Positions 46,511-54,459 of a stretch of DNA of 64,000 bases are shown piece after piece; position 1 is the first letter of the stretch; each line of letters starts with the position of its first letter. The notes beneath the pieces are model-generated. The model did not search any database. It saw only the letters and a program-made list of their open reading frames with translations, and was not told the DNA's origin. Origin of the DNA: Centipeda felix (lineage in GTDB: Bacteria; Bacillota; Negativicutes; Selenomonadales; Selenomonadaceae). Position numbers and translations under genes: made by a program. The stretch is from NCBI RefSeq assembly GCF_900186465.1, contig NZ_LT891958.1:1-64000 (forward strand). The letters are read 5' to 3'.

Positions 46511-47734
46511 ATGGAAGATGCATTCATCGGGCGTCAGGCGATTCTCGATCTGCAAAAGAATGTCTACGCATACGAGATTCTTTTTCGCAGTGGTCTGAAA
46601 AACGCCTTTGACCCCAATCTCGACGGAAATGTGGCAACACAGAGCGTCATGGTCAACGCCATGCTCAATTTTGGCATGAAAAAACTCGTCTCCAACCGAA
46701 AGGCTTTCATCAACTTCACAGAGAAGAATCTCCTGTCGCGTGCACCGAAACTCCTGCCCTCCGACAGCATCGTCGTGGAGGTACTCGAGACGGTGCAGCC
46801 GACTCCTGAAATTCTCGAAGCCGTACGTGATCTAAAGGATGCAGGCTACAAGATCGCTCTCGACGACTTTGTCCTGCTCCCTGGCTACGAGCCGCTCATC
46901 AACATGGCGGACATCATCAAGGTGGACTTTCGCATCACGACAGCTCCCGAGGAGCGTGCCAACCTGCGCAAGGTGCTCCCCCCGCAGGTGCGGCTTCTCG
47001 CCGAGAAGATTGAGACAGAGGACGAATTCCGTCAGGCAGTGGAGGATGGCTATGTCCTCTTCCAGGGCTATTTTTTCTGCAAACCCGTCGTCCTGCACCA
47101 AAAGAGACTCACCAACAACGAGCTATCGCGTATTCGCCTTCTCAAGGAGGTCAACCGTCCGAACGTTGACTTTAACGCCATCACGGAAGTGATCGGGGCG
47201 GATACGAATCTCGTGTACAAACTCCTCACCTATATCAACTCGGTCGGCATCGGACTGACCAACCACGTCTCCAACCTACGGCAGGCTGCTGTGCTCCTTG
47301 GCTTCAGCGGGATCCGCAGCTGGGTGACACTCATCAGTCTCCAAACCTTCTCCGAGGACAAACCGAGCGAACTCTTCACCCTCTCGCTCCTGCGTGCAAA
47401 ATTCTGCGAGCTGATTGCCCGCAGTCTGAACCGGCATGACCTCACGCCGGACACGGGCTTCCTGCTTGGCATGTTCTCCCTAATTGACGTACTGCTCAAC
47501 CAGCCGATGGCGGAGATACTCAAGGAGCTCACTCTCTCCGACGAGTTGAATGCTGCTCTGCTTGGTGAGGACAACGCTCTGCGCCGTCTGCTCGACCTCG
47601 TCATCTCCTACGAACAGGGCAACTGGTCGTCAGTTGTTGCGTGCTGTGCGCATGAACACATCCCATTGGAGGAGATCAGCACGATCTATGACGAGGTTCT
47701 CGAATGGTATAACAAACTCCAGGCTGTCTGCTGA
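46511..47734 (+). CDS. EAL-HDOD signalling protein (YuxH-like)
   Basis: A 407-residue protein with an N-terminal EAL-type fold (FIGRQAILDLQKNVYAYEILFRSG, about 5-200) and a C-terminal HDOD domain (about 200-395, with LLKEVNRPNVDFNAITEVI, LLTYINSVGIGL and AVLLGFSGIRSWVTLISL). The EAL domain lacks several catalytic acidic residues typical of active c-di-GMP phosphodiesterases, so it may only bind or interact. The ATG at 46511 has AAGGAAGG before it. It converges with an HD-GYP gene. Confidence 0.9.
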   Translation: MEDAFIGRQAILDLQKNVYAYEILFRSGLKNAFDPNLDGNVATQSVMVNAMLNFGMKKLVSNRKAFINFTEKNLLSRAPKLLPSDSIVVEVLETVQPTPEILEAVRDLKDAGYKIALDDFVLLPGYEPLINMADIIKVDFRITTAPEERANLRKVLPPQVRLLAEKIETEDEFRQAVEDGYVLFQGYFFCKPVVLHQKRLTNNELSRIRLLKEVNRPNVDFNAITEVIGADTNLVYKLLTYINSVGIGLTNHVSNLRQAAVLLGFSGIRSWVTLISLQTFSEDKPSELFTLSLLRAKFCELIARSLNRHDLTPDTGFLLGMFSLIDVLLNQPMAEILKELTLSDELNAALLGEDNALRRLLDLVISYEQGNWSSVVACCAHEHIPLEEISTIYDEVLEWYNKLQAVC

Positions 47735-47745
47735 CAGCGGACACC

Positions 47746-47780
47746 AAAAAAGCCCATTGGTTCACGCCGATGGGCTTTTC
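47746..47780. terminator. Shared terminator between convergent EAL-HDOD and HD-GYP genes
   Basis: AAAAAAGCCCAT and ATGGGCTTTT form a stem around a loop, with A and T tracts on both sides so it can end both transcripts. Confidence 0.88.
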
Positions 47781-47791
47781 TATGTTCTTTA

Positions 47792-48847
47792 TTATTTCGG
47801 GTTGTACTCCAGAATCTTAATCTTCTTCTCCTCATTGAGATCGATGACCTCATCCTCCGAAATCGTCACGATCGGGAGCGGCACAACACCGTGCGGATAT
47901 GCCGTGATCGTTCCCTCGCGATGATTGCTGAGGAGCACACGCGAGCCGAGGAAGGCATTCTTGATATTCATCAGGACGGGCAGGCAAACCTGCGGATCGA
48001 GCGTCGTATACATCTGCCGCGCAATCTCCGTCACCGCATCGAACGGCGTGCGGCGCGGGTAGCCCTCGCGTTCGACCGTGATATTGTCATAGAGATCCGC
48101 CACAGCGATGATGCGAGCATAGAGATGAATGTCGTCGCCCTTGCTGTTGAACGGGAAGCCGCTGCCGTCCATGCGCTCATGATGCTGCATCGCCGCAAGG
48201 CGCACGCCCTCCGTCAGTCCCGCCACATTGTTGAGGATATGCGCTCCATCTACCGTATGCTGGATGTAGTTCTCATAGTCCTCGCCCTCAAGCGTTTCTA
48301 CATTCTTTTCGAGCAGACGCTGATCAAAACGCGACTTGCCGACATCGTGGAGGAATCCCGCAAGAACAACATCCTTTGCCGTCTCACGGTCGAGCTTCAT
48401 CCACTTGGCAATGACCCCCGCGAGGATCGACACACGCAACGAGTGGTTATAGATGTCGCTCGCGAGATGGTTGACCTCATTGAGATAGTCAATCGTTCCG
48501 CTGCGGCGTGAGAGCGGCAGCAGATCCTCCTGCACCATCTCATTCGTCTCTTCCACGGGAACCGTGCCCGTCTTCTTTGTCTCCTCAAAGATCGACTTCG
48601 CCGTACCGATGACATTCTCATACTGCTTGATGAAGAGATTGCTGCGCGAGAAGATCGGCGAACGCTCCTCCTTCAGCTCCGATTCGTCCTTGATGTAGAC
48701 AACGGGGATCTTCAGAAACTTCAGGCGCGTGATGTGCGCCTTCGTCAGCTCCGTATTCTCCGACACCACCACCACGCGCTTGGCGTTGACGATCGTCCGC
48801 GCTAGGATCATCCCATTCTCAAGATCGTCTACGGATATTGCACGCAA
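47792..48847 (-). CDS. HD-GYP domain protein (putative c-di-GMP phosphodiesterase)
   Basis: A 351-residue protein. Residues 1-110 form an N-terminal domain common to Firmicute HD-GYP proteins (DLENGMILARTIVNAKRVVV). The HD-GYP domain shows GFLHDVGKSRFD, HTVDGAHIL, MQHHERMDGSGFPFNSKGDDIHLYARIIAVADLYD. The GYP loop reads GFP, a tolerated variant. The start is TTG at 48847 with GGAGGGG before it. The gene neighbours another c-di-GMP-type protein. Confidence 0.92.
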   Translation of the reverse strand: MRAISVDDLENGMILARTIVNAKRVVVVSENTELTKAHITRLKFLKIPVVYIKDESELKEERSPIFSRSNLFIKQYENVIGTAKSIFEETKKTGTVPVEETNEMVQEDLLPLSRRSGTIDYLNEVNHLASDIYNHSLRVSILAGVIAKWMKLDRETAKDVVLAGFLHDVGKSRFDQRLLEKNVETLEGEDYENYIQHTVDGAHILNNVAGLTEGVRLAAMQHHERMDGSGFPFNSKGDDIHLYARIIAVADLYDNITVEREGYPRRTPFDAVTEIARQMYTTLDPQVCLPVLMNIKNAFLGSRVLLSNHREGTITAYPHGVVPLPIVTISEDEVIDLNEEKKIKILEYNPK

Positions 48848-48949
48848 AGCAAGCCCCTCCCTCGGTTTACGTCATTCTTCCTTACGAAATTCTCATGTCT
48901 ATAAATATTTCGACCTGAAAAGAAAAAAACCTGCTTAATTAAAAAAAAC

Positions 48950-48979
48950 TTGACATATTTTCTTCACCTATCGTATAAT
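48950..48979 (+). promoter_or_regulatory. Promoter of the amino-acid ABC operon (TTGACA-18-TATAAT)
   Basis: TTGACA (48950-48955) and TATAAT (48974-48979) with 18 nt between, about 57 nt before the binding-protein ATG. Confidence 0.85.
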
Positions 48980-49036
48980 ACACACACATCAGTACTTTAT
49001 TGTGTTAAAGCAGTAGAAGGATAAGGAGAAACGAAG

Positions 49037-49843
49037 ATGAACTGGAAAGCGATTCTGACCGGAGCAACGGTACTCGCCTGCTCGGCAGCACTCCTCGCAG
49101 GGTGCGGCAGCACTGAGAAAGCCCCCTCGACGGATAATGCGGCAGAGATGGGAAAGATCATCGTCGGACTTGACGACAATTTCCCGCCGATGGGCTTTAA
49201 GGACGAGAACAACAAGATCGTCGGTTTCGACGTTGATCTCGCAGAGGAAGCAGCAAAACGTCTCGGTCGTGAGGTTGAGTTCAAGGCGATCGACTGGTCG
49301 AGTAAGGAAGCCGAGCTCAAGAGCGGCCGCGTGCAGGTGCTCTGGAACGGTCTCGACATCACCGAAAAGCGCAAGGAGAGCATGCTCTTCTCGAAGCCCT
49401 ATATGGACAACCACCAGATCATCTTCGTGAAGAAGGGCAACACCGCCGTCACGGATGAGAAGAGCCTCGCGGGCAAGACCGTCGGCACGCAGAGTGCGGG
49501 CACGGCGGAGGAGTACATGGACGCCTCAGATTTCTATAAGAAGGAAGTCAAGGAGGTCAAGAAGTACCCCGACTACGTTGCGGCATTCATGGATCTTGAG
49601 AATGGCCGTCTCGATGCCGTCATCGGCGACGAGATCGTCGGCCGCTACTACATGAGCAAGCATCCCGACACACTGGATGCGCTCGACGTGGTCGTCGGTC
49701 CTGTGAGCGAGTTCGGCATCGCATTCGCGAAGGACAACACGAAGCTGCGCGACGAGGTGCAGAAGGTCCTCGACGAGATGAAGGCAGACGGCACGATCGC
49801 CAAGATCTCGACGAAGTGGTTCGCCAAGGACATCACGAAGTAA
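49037..49843 (+). CDS. Polar amino acid ABC transporter substrate-binding lipoprotein
   Basis: A 268-residue family-3 solute-binding protein with a lipobox (SAALLAGC, Cys about residue 23). Blocks IIVGLDDNFPPMGFKDENNKIVGFDVDLAEEAAKRLG, LWNGLDITEKRKESMLFSKPYM and LAGKTVGTQSAGTAEEYM are characteristic. It captures a polar amino acid for the permease and ATPase that follow. A hairpin terminator after the gene probably makes it the most expressed member. Confidence 0.93.
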   Translation: MNWKAILTGATVLACSAALLAGCGSTEKAPSTDNAAEMGKIIVGLDDNFPPMGFKDENNKIVGFDVDLAEEAAKRLGREVEFKAIDWSSKEAELKSGRVQVLWNGLDITEKRKESMLFSKPYMDNHQIIFVKKGNTAVTDEKSLAGKTVGTQSAGTAEEYMDASDFYKKEVKEVKKYPDYVAAFMDLENGRLDAVIGDEIVGRYYMSKHPDTLDALDVVVGPVSEFGIAFAKDNTKLRDEVQKVLDEMKADGTIAKISTKWFAKDITK

Positions 49844-49884
49844 ATGGTTGCCCTTCTGCCGCACGTGGCAGAGGCACAAAGAAA

Positions 49885-49929
49885 GAGCTGCTGTACGATG
49901 TCGAATCATCGTGCGGCAGCCCCTTTTTC
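49885..49929 (+). terminator. Intra-operon terminator between binding protein and permease
   Basis: GCTGCTGTACGATG pairs with CATCGTGCGGCAGC around TCGAAT, then CCCTTTTT. It should attenuate read-through into the permease and ATPase genes. Confidence 0.85.
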
Positions 49930-49946
49930 TGTAAGGAATATCATTC

Positions 49947-50591
49947 ATGGACAAAACACTGGATACCATCCGTCTCATGCTCGAGGGCTCAGGCATCACC
50001 CTCGAGATTTTCTGTGTCACGCTCGCGCTTTCCCTGCCGCTGGGGCTCTTTGTCGCGCTCGGACGACTCTCTCGCTTTCGGCCGCTCAGCCGCATCCTCG
50101 AAATCTACATCTGGATTATGCGCGGTACGCCGCTCATGCTGCAGCTGCTCTTCGTCTACTTCGCCCTGCCGATGGTCGGCATCCTGCTCCCCGACATTGC
50201 AGCGGCACTGCTCGCCTTCGTCCTCAACTACGCCGCCTACTTCGCCGAGATCTTCCGTGCGGGCATACAGGCGGTGCCGCGCGGTCAATTCGAGGCGGCG
50301 CGCGTCCTCGGCATGAGCGGCCCGCTCACCATGCGCCGCATCATCCTGCCGCAGGTACTGCGCATCACCCTGCCGCCCGTCAGCAACGAGACCATCAACC
50401 TCGTCAAGGACACATCCCTCGTCTACATCCTCGCCATGAACGACCTCCTGCGCGTCGCGCGCACCATCGTACAGCGCGAGTTTGACATGACCCCCTTCCT
50501 CATCGCAGGCATCTTCTACCTTGCCATGACCGCTGTACTCACCTATGGATTCAAAAAACTGGAGGCGCACTATGGCAGATACGGAAACTAA
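49947..50591 (+). CDS. Amino acid ABC transporter permease
   Basis: A 214-residue permease (HisM/GlnP family) with five membrane segments: LEIYIWIMRGTPLMLQLLFVYFALP near 55 and the EAA loop FRAGIQAVPRGQFEAARVLGMSG near 115. It lies between the binding protein and the ATPase, overlapping the latter by 20 nt. Confidence 0.94.
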   Translation: MDKTLDTIRLMLEGSGITLEIFCVTLALSLPLGLFVALGRLSRFRPLSRILEIYIWIMRGTPLMLQLLFVYFALPMVGILLPDIAAALLAFVLNYAAYFAEIFRAGIQAVPRGQFEAARVLGMSGPLTMRRIILPQVLRITLPPVSNETINLVKDTSLVYILAMNDLLRVARTIVQREFDMTPFLIAGIFYLAMTAVLTYGFKKLEAHYGRYGN

Positions 50592-51354
50592 AGACACGAT
50601 GCTCAGGATGCGCGGCATCCACAAATCCTTTGGTGAGCTCAGCGTTCTCCGCGGGATCGACCTCACCCTCGCGCGCGGCGAGGTGCTCGCCATCATCGGC
50701 TCCTCCGGCTCCGGCAAGTCAACGCTCCTGCGCTGCATCAACCGATTGGAGACCATCGACCGCGGCGACATCACGATCGGCGGAGAGGTACTCTGCCATA
50801 CGCCGGACGGTGCGGCATCGGCGACCTACGCAGACGCTGCCGACGTGCGTCGCATCCTCATGGCGACGGGCATGGTCTTTCAGCAGTTCAACCTCTTCCC
50901 CCACATGACCGTGATCGAGAACCTCATCGAGGCACCAATTCACGTCAAGGGGATGAAACGCGACGAGATCCTCCCCTACGCCCGCGACCTCCTCAAAAAA
51001 ATTGGACTCTCCGACCGTGAGAACTACTACCCGAGCCAACTCTCGGGCGGACAGCAGCAGCGCGTCGCCATCGCGCGCGCCCTCGCCATGAAGCCGGACA
51101 TCATGCTCTTTGACGAGCCGACCTCCGCCCTCGACCCTGAGCTCACCGGCGAGGTGCTGCACACCATGCGTGACCTCGCTGCCGAGCACATGACCATGAT
51201 CGTCGTCACACACGAAATGGCATTCGCACGCGAGGCCGCCACCAACGTCGTCTTTATGGAGAACGGTGTCATCGTCGAGCAAGGCGCACCGCAGACATTC
51301 TTCCGTGCGCCGAAGGAAGAACGCACACGAGAGTTCCTGCGGAATATGCTATGA
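50572..51354 (+). CDS. Amino acid ABC transporter ATP-binding protein
   Basis: A 260-residue GlnQ-type ATPase. Walker A is [20 protein letters not shown]-loop [19 protein letters not shown], signature [17 protein letters not shown], Walker [21 protein letters not shown] and the His switch [13 protein letters not shown]. The start at 50572 has GGAGG before it; an earlier open frame is inside the permease and unlikely. Confidence 0.95.
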   Translation: MADTETKDTMLRMRGIHKSFGELSVLRGIDLTLARGEVLAIIGSSGSGKSTLLRCINRLETIDRGDITIGGEVLCHTPDGAASATYADAADVRRILMATGMVFQQFNLFPHMTVIENLIEAPIHVKGMKRDEILPYARDLLKKIGLSDRENYYPSQLSGGQQQRVAIARALAMKPDIMLFDEPTSALDPELTGEVLHTMRDLAAEHMTMIVVTHEMAFAREAATNVVFMENGVIVEQGAPQTFFRAPKEERTREFLRNML

Positions 51355-51420
51355 TACTTGGTATAATAGAGATGATAGGAGAGATATGTGGCCCTCCTCT
51401 GCAATAAAGGAGTACATATC

Positions 51421-51663
51421 ATGCTACGGCCTAAAGTACTCGATGTAAAGCCGCTTCCTGATTATAAATTACTGCTGCTCTTTGATACAGGTGAGAAGAA
51501 AATTTTTGATGTAATGCCGTACATCAAAGGGTCATGGTACGAAAAGCTAAAAATTCCCGCTGTTTTTCAAACAGTTCATGTATCAGGTGCTACAGTTGCA
51601 TGGGCAGATGGGCAGGACATTGCCCCACACGAGCTCTATGACGATTCTGTACCCGCTGTTTGA
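51421..51663 (+). CDS. DUF2442 domain protein
   Basis: An 80-residue single-domain protein resembling DUF2442 ([27 protein letters not shown] ... [16 protein letters not shown]). Such proteins often lie beside DUF4160 or toxin-antitoxin-like genes; none is seen here. AAAGGAG precedes the ATG at 51421. A small palindrome (GCGGTAAAAACTTTTACCGC) lies downstream at 51711-51730. Confidence 0.8.
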   Translation: MLRPKVLDVKPLPDYKLLLLFDTGEKKIFDVMPYIKGSWYEKLKIPAVFQTVHVSGATVAWADGQDIAPHELYDDSVPAV

Positions 51664-51723
51664 TGGAAAATTCCAAGGGAAATACCCTTGTATCCTTAGG
51701 ACACTGTGCAGCGGTAAAAACTT

Positions 51724-52374
51724 TTACCGCACGCCCACGACTGCGATCCAATACTCGCCTTCCTTGAGGTGAATCTGTACCTCGCGGAATCCCGCTGCGC
51801 GGAAGAGTTGCTCAAACTCTGTGGGGGTCGGGTTCGTCAGCTGATACTCCGCGACCTTGGCACGCGTGCTCTTCGGCAGGTCGTCCCGCCCGCAGATCTC
51901 CGCCAGCAGGAGGAACGATCCGCCCTCACGCACAACGCGTGCAACCTCCCGCAGGCTCTCCTCGGGAGTCGGCCAGAAGTAAAAACTCTCCACCGTCACG
52001 ACGGCATCAAAATGCCCGTCCGCAAACGGGAGTGCCTCAACCGAGCCATGGAGGATCTCCATTCGTCCACGCTCGACCAATGCCGCATTGAAGGCGCGCG
52101 ACGCCTCCACCGAGGTCTCGGCGTAGTCGATGCCGACGAGGTGCCCCTCCGTCACACGCTCTGCCACGCGCGCGAGCGTATTGCCGCCGCCGCAGCCAAT
52201 GTCGAGTACCGTATCCGCTGGGTGCAGGGCGAGATACCCAAGTCCCCAGTCCACGAGATGCGCATGGCTTTCGTTCATCCGTGCGAGCATCGTACGCCCC
52301 GCATCCCCCTCGGGATGGCGTGGATTCCCCTCTGCCGTTACCTGATCGGTATGCTGCCAATCTGTCTCTGCCAT
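51724..52374 (-). CDS. Class I SAM-dependent methyltransferase
   Basis: A 216-residue methyltransferase with motif I VLDIGCGGGNTLARVAE (about residue 55), motif II acidic GIDYAETSVEA, and VTVESFYFWPTPEESLREVARVVREGGSFLLLAE. The substrate is unknown; the Methyltransf_11 type covers quinones, lipids and small molecules. It stands alone on the minus strand with GGAG before its ATG. Confidence 0.9.
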   Translation of the reverse strand: MAETDWQHTDQVTAEGNPRHPEGDAGRTMLARMNESHAHLVDWGLGYLALHPADTVLDIGCGGGNTLARVAERVTEGHLVGIDYAETSVEASRAFNAALVERGRMEILHGSVEALPFADGHFDAVVTVESFYFWPTPEESLREVARVVREGGSFLLLAEICGRDDLPKSTRAKVAEYQLTNPTPTEFEQLFRAAGFREVQIHLKEGEYWIAVVGVR

Positions 52375-52415
52375 ATTGATGCTCCTCTCTATTGTGTATA
52401 TCCACGAGAGTTTAC

Positions 52416-52452
52416 GGCTTCCCCTTCCACCACAAGCGGGGGAGGCTTTTTT
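52416..52452 (+). terminator. GC-rich stem with T tract, orientation plus
   Basis: GGCTTCCCC and GGGGGAGGC pair around a loop and are followed by TTTTTT on the plus strand. It lies between two minus-strand genes, so the gene it serves is unclear. Confidence 0.45.
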
Positions 52453-52469
52453 CGCAGGTGTTGGGACGC

Positions 52470-53102
52470 CTACTCTACGCCCATGGTCTGCTTCGACAGG
52501 TCAAAACCGAACTGCACAGGGTCGGCGGGATCCCAGATGCGTGTCTTTTCGTTGTAGCGGACAGGGACGTAGAACGTCGCCATCCCCATCGGCTGGAGTT
52601 CCCGATAGGCATCTGCCGTCGCATCGACGGCTGTCTTACGCAGCTCCTCGGGTGCCCCGTTCAGCTTCATACGGGAACGCATGAGAGATGTCGCCTTCTC
52701 GCGTGCTGCCATCATATTAAACCGCGTCACCGTCACCTCAACCGTCGCCTGCCCTTCCCCCTGATTTGAGACAGAGGTCTCGATCGATGCGTTTTTCAGT
52801 GACTCCATATAGGCATCACCGATCTCCGCTGCCTCCTCGGGCGAGAGATTCGCTCCCGCCGTCTGGAGGGCATTCGCGAACGCCGCCTTCATGTTGAACG
52901 CATCCGTCGGTGCACCGTAGGACGTGAGTTTCTTCTGCGCCTCCTCATCCTGCCGTACAAAAGCATCGCAGTAGAGCTGGATGCTCTCGGCAGGGTCTGC
53001 CTTTGCCATGCGCCCAAAGGTCGCAAAGTAGAGTGCCGCAAGAATCGCGGCGACAAAGATCCCCACAAAGATGACGGGGAATCGAATCTTAGATGAAATC
53101 AC
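52470..53102 (-). CDS. Membrane-anchored DUF5105-like protein
   Basis: A 210-residue protein with one N-terminal membrane anchor (about 8-30) and an exported alpha/beta domain: ADPAESIQLYCDAFVRQDEEAQKKLTSYG, then a coiled stretch and VRYNEKTRIWDPADPVQFGFDL at the end. The layout resembles DUF5105 or DUF4878 lipoproteins, but this is only an impression. The start is GTG at 53102 with GGAG before it; it overlaps the stop of the upstream gene remnant. Confidence 0.7.
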   Translation of the reverse strand: MISSKIRFPVIFVGIFVAAILAALYFATFGRMAKADPAESIQLYCDAFVRQDEEAQKKLTSYGAPTDAFNMKAAFANALQTAGANLSPEEAAEIGDAYMESLKNASIETSVSNQGEGQATVEVTVTRFNMMAAREKATSLMRSRMKLNGAPEELRKTAVDATADAYRELQPMGMATFYVPVRYNEKTRIWDPADPVQFGFDLSKQTMGVE

Positions 53103-53230
53103 TTTTTCTCCTCTATTCCTCTCTGTACCAATTCCTCATATCGCTTCATCAGCTCCGCCACGCACGCCGACTCCGTGAGCTTCGTCGAGAAGCCGTATGC
53201 GCGCATCACGGCGCGGTCATTCGCACATTC
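53099..53230 (-). pseudogene. 3' remnant of a class I DNA methyltransferase / MmeI-like restriction-modification gene
   Basis: The minus-strand frame reads ECANDRAVMRAYGFSTKLTE followed by SACVAELMKRYEELVQRG and stops with TGA at 53099-53101. Wording of this type (DRAVM.AYGF ... ESACVAELMK.Y) is what I associate with the C-terminus of type IIL/MmeI-like enzymes and related DNA methylases. A stop codon (TAG) lies immediately upstream, so only about 43 codons survive and no N-terminal part is present. Identification is by recall and moderate. Confidence 0.55.
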
Positions 53231-53285
53231 CTATATTTTATCGTATAAAGTCCCACTCTGTCTAAAGAAAATTTTTCACATTGAC

Positions 53286-53315
53286 TTGAAACCAGAAGAA
53301 CAAACAGTATATGAT
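53286..53315 (+). promoter_or_regulatory. Promoter of the MNT nucleotidyltransferase gene
   Basis: TTGAAA (53286-53291), 18 nt, TATGAT (53310-53315), followed by GGGAGGTG and the ATG at 53334. Confidence 0.55.
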
Positions 53316-53333
53316 ATATAGGGAGGTGTCATC

Positions 53334-53621
53334 ATGCTGTCTATTGCCGCCATCAGGAAACGCGTTGCCCCTATTTGCGAAAAATATCCAATACGTAAAG
53401 CCTATCTCTTCGGCTCGTACGCACGTGGAAATGCAACAGAAAGCAGTGATGTCGATCTGCGCATCGAGGGGGATATCAAAAGTTTTTTTATGCTAAGCGG
53501 TATCTATTCAGATCTCAAAGATGCCCTCGGCACGGAACTCGATCTTCTGAACAAACTCCCTGACTCCGACCTGTTCAAAGAAAATCTCAAACGTGACGAG
53601 GTGTTGCTCTATGAACGATAG
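53334..53621 (+). CDS. MNT-type nucleotidyltransferase domain protein (MntA-like antitoxin)
   Basis: A 95-residue minimal nucleotidyltransferase with the catalytic motif LFGSYARGNATESSDVDLRIEG (GS...DxD) and a third acidic strand TELDLLNK. MntA proteins normally act with a HEPN toxin (HepT), modifying it by AMPylation. Here the following HEPN frame breaks after a few codons, so this is an orphan. A good GGGAGG site precedes the ATG. Confidence 0.88.
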   Translation: MLSIAAIRKRVAPICEKYPIRKAYLFGSYARGNATESSDVDLRIEGDIKSFFMLSGIYSDLKDALGTELDLLNKLPDSDLFKENLKRDEVLLYER

Positions 53622-53654
53622 GGATAAGCGGAATAAGAAATCTCTTTGCCCATG
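53610..53654 (+). pseudogene. Truncated hepT (HEPN toxin) start
   Basis: A frame beginning ATG within the last codons of mntA reads MNDRDKR, the usual beginning of HEPN toxins of the HepT family, then NKKSLCP and a stop. The overlap with mntA is the usual arrangement of such pairs. The rest of the HEPN domain (with RX4-6H) is gone. A fold-back repeat lies 27 nt further on. Confidence 0.55.
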
Positions 53655-53679
53655 AGTACGAGTCCGCAGATAAGGACTT

Positions 53680-53842
53680 AGGAAGCACTGATAAATTCGG
53701 CACGACCATCTTGACGCATCTTTTTCGCCCGCTTTTCGTTAGCAAATCCTCCACATAGCCTTTGCTATGCGTCCGGTTTGCTGCCTCAATCGGACAAAAA
53801 ATCTACGCCAATCTGGCAGACCTCATTTTATCAGTGATTCCT
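53680..53842. repeat. Fold-back MITE-like element with terminal inverted repeats
   Basis: About 163 bp. The left end AGGAAGCACTGATAAA (53680-53695) and right end TTTATCAGTGATTCCT (53827-53842) are complementary at 15 of 16 positions. The flanks carry a TTA on both sides (53678-53680 and 53842-53844 depending on where the ends are drawn), a possible target duplication. The two halves match imperfectly along most of the length, including an inner stem (CATAGC...GCTATG), so the whole can fold into one long hairpin. It has no ORF; a second diverged copy lies at 8984-9140. Confidence 0.75.
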
Positions 53843-53924
53843 TACTATGGGAAACGATCCCAAATGATATCTCAGCACTATACGCACAACTTCAAAAGAT
53901 CGCCTCATGTTAATGAAGCCACGT

Positions 53925-53965
53925 AAAAACACGACTGCCGTGCAACGACGACAATCGTGTTTTTC
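53925..53965. terminator. Terminator after the cytoplasmic flavodoxin gene
   Basis: AAAAACACGA and TCGTGTTTTT form the stem, flanked by A and T tracts, just past the flavodoxin stop codon. Confidence 0.75.
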
Positions 53966-53969
53966 TATG

Positions 53970-54458
53970 TCAGATCCCAAGCGCCGCGACCCATGAGTTG
54001 ATCGCCATCGGGGTCTCGCCCATCTCAAAGCGGCGGCCTTCCTTGACGAGTGCGCCCTGCGCTGAGGGGCGCAGATGCGTCACCGTCTGCCCGAGGGAGC
54101 TGCCGCCCGAGGTAGCAAACGGCACAATGGTTTTCCCCGTAAGGTCGTAGCTTTCGAGAAATGTATTGATGATGTGCGGCGCAGCGAACCACCAGAGCGG
54201 GAACCCGACGAAGATGGTCTCATACGGCGCGAGATCGGGAAGCTCTCCCTCGATCTGGGGGCGGCAGGCTGGGTCGTGCATCTCAACGTTGACGCGGCTC
54301 GTCTTATCGTCCCAGTCGAGATCGTCCTCGGTATAGGGGATGACCGGGCGGATCTCGTAAAGGTCTGCGCCGATGACGTCGGCGATCTTATGGGCAACCG
54401 TTGCCGTGCGCCGCGAAGGTGATGCAGAAAAGAAGGCGATCATCCGTTTTCCGTACAT
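53970..54458 (-). CDS. Flavodoxin family protein
   Basis: A 162-residue flavodoxin without a signal peptide: IAFFSASPSRRTATVAHKIADVI (phosphate loop), YETIFVGFPLWWFAAPHIINTFLESYD and VPFATSGGSSLGQT. It is similar to the flavodoxin part of the lipoprotein at 39 kb but cytoplasmic. The start at 54458 has GGAAGGAAGG before it. It follows the DUF4127 gene by one nt. Confidence 0.92.
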   Translation of the reverse strand: MYGKRMIAFFSASPSRRTATVAHKIADVIGADLYEIRPVIPYTEDDLDWDDKTSRVNVEMHDPACRPQIEGELPDLAPYETIFVGFPLWWFAAPHIINTFLESYDLTGKTIVPFATSGGSSLGQTVTHLRPSAQGALVKEGRRFEMGETPMAINSWVAALGI

Positions 54459-54459
54459 A

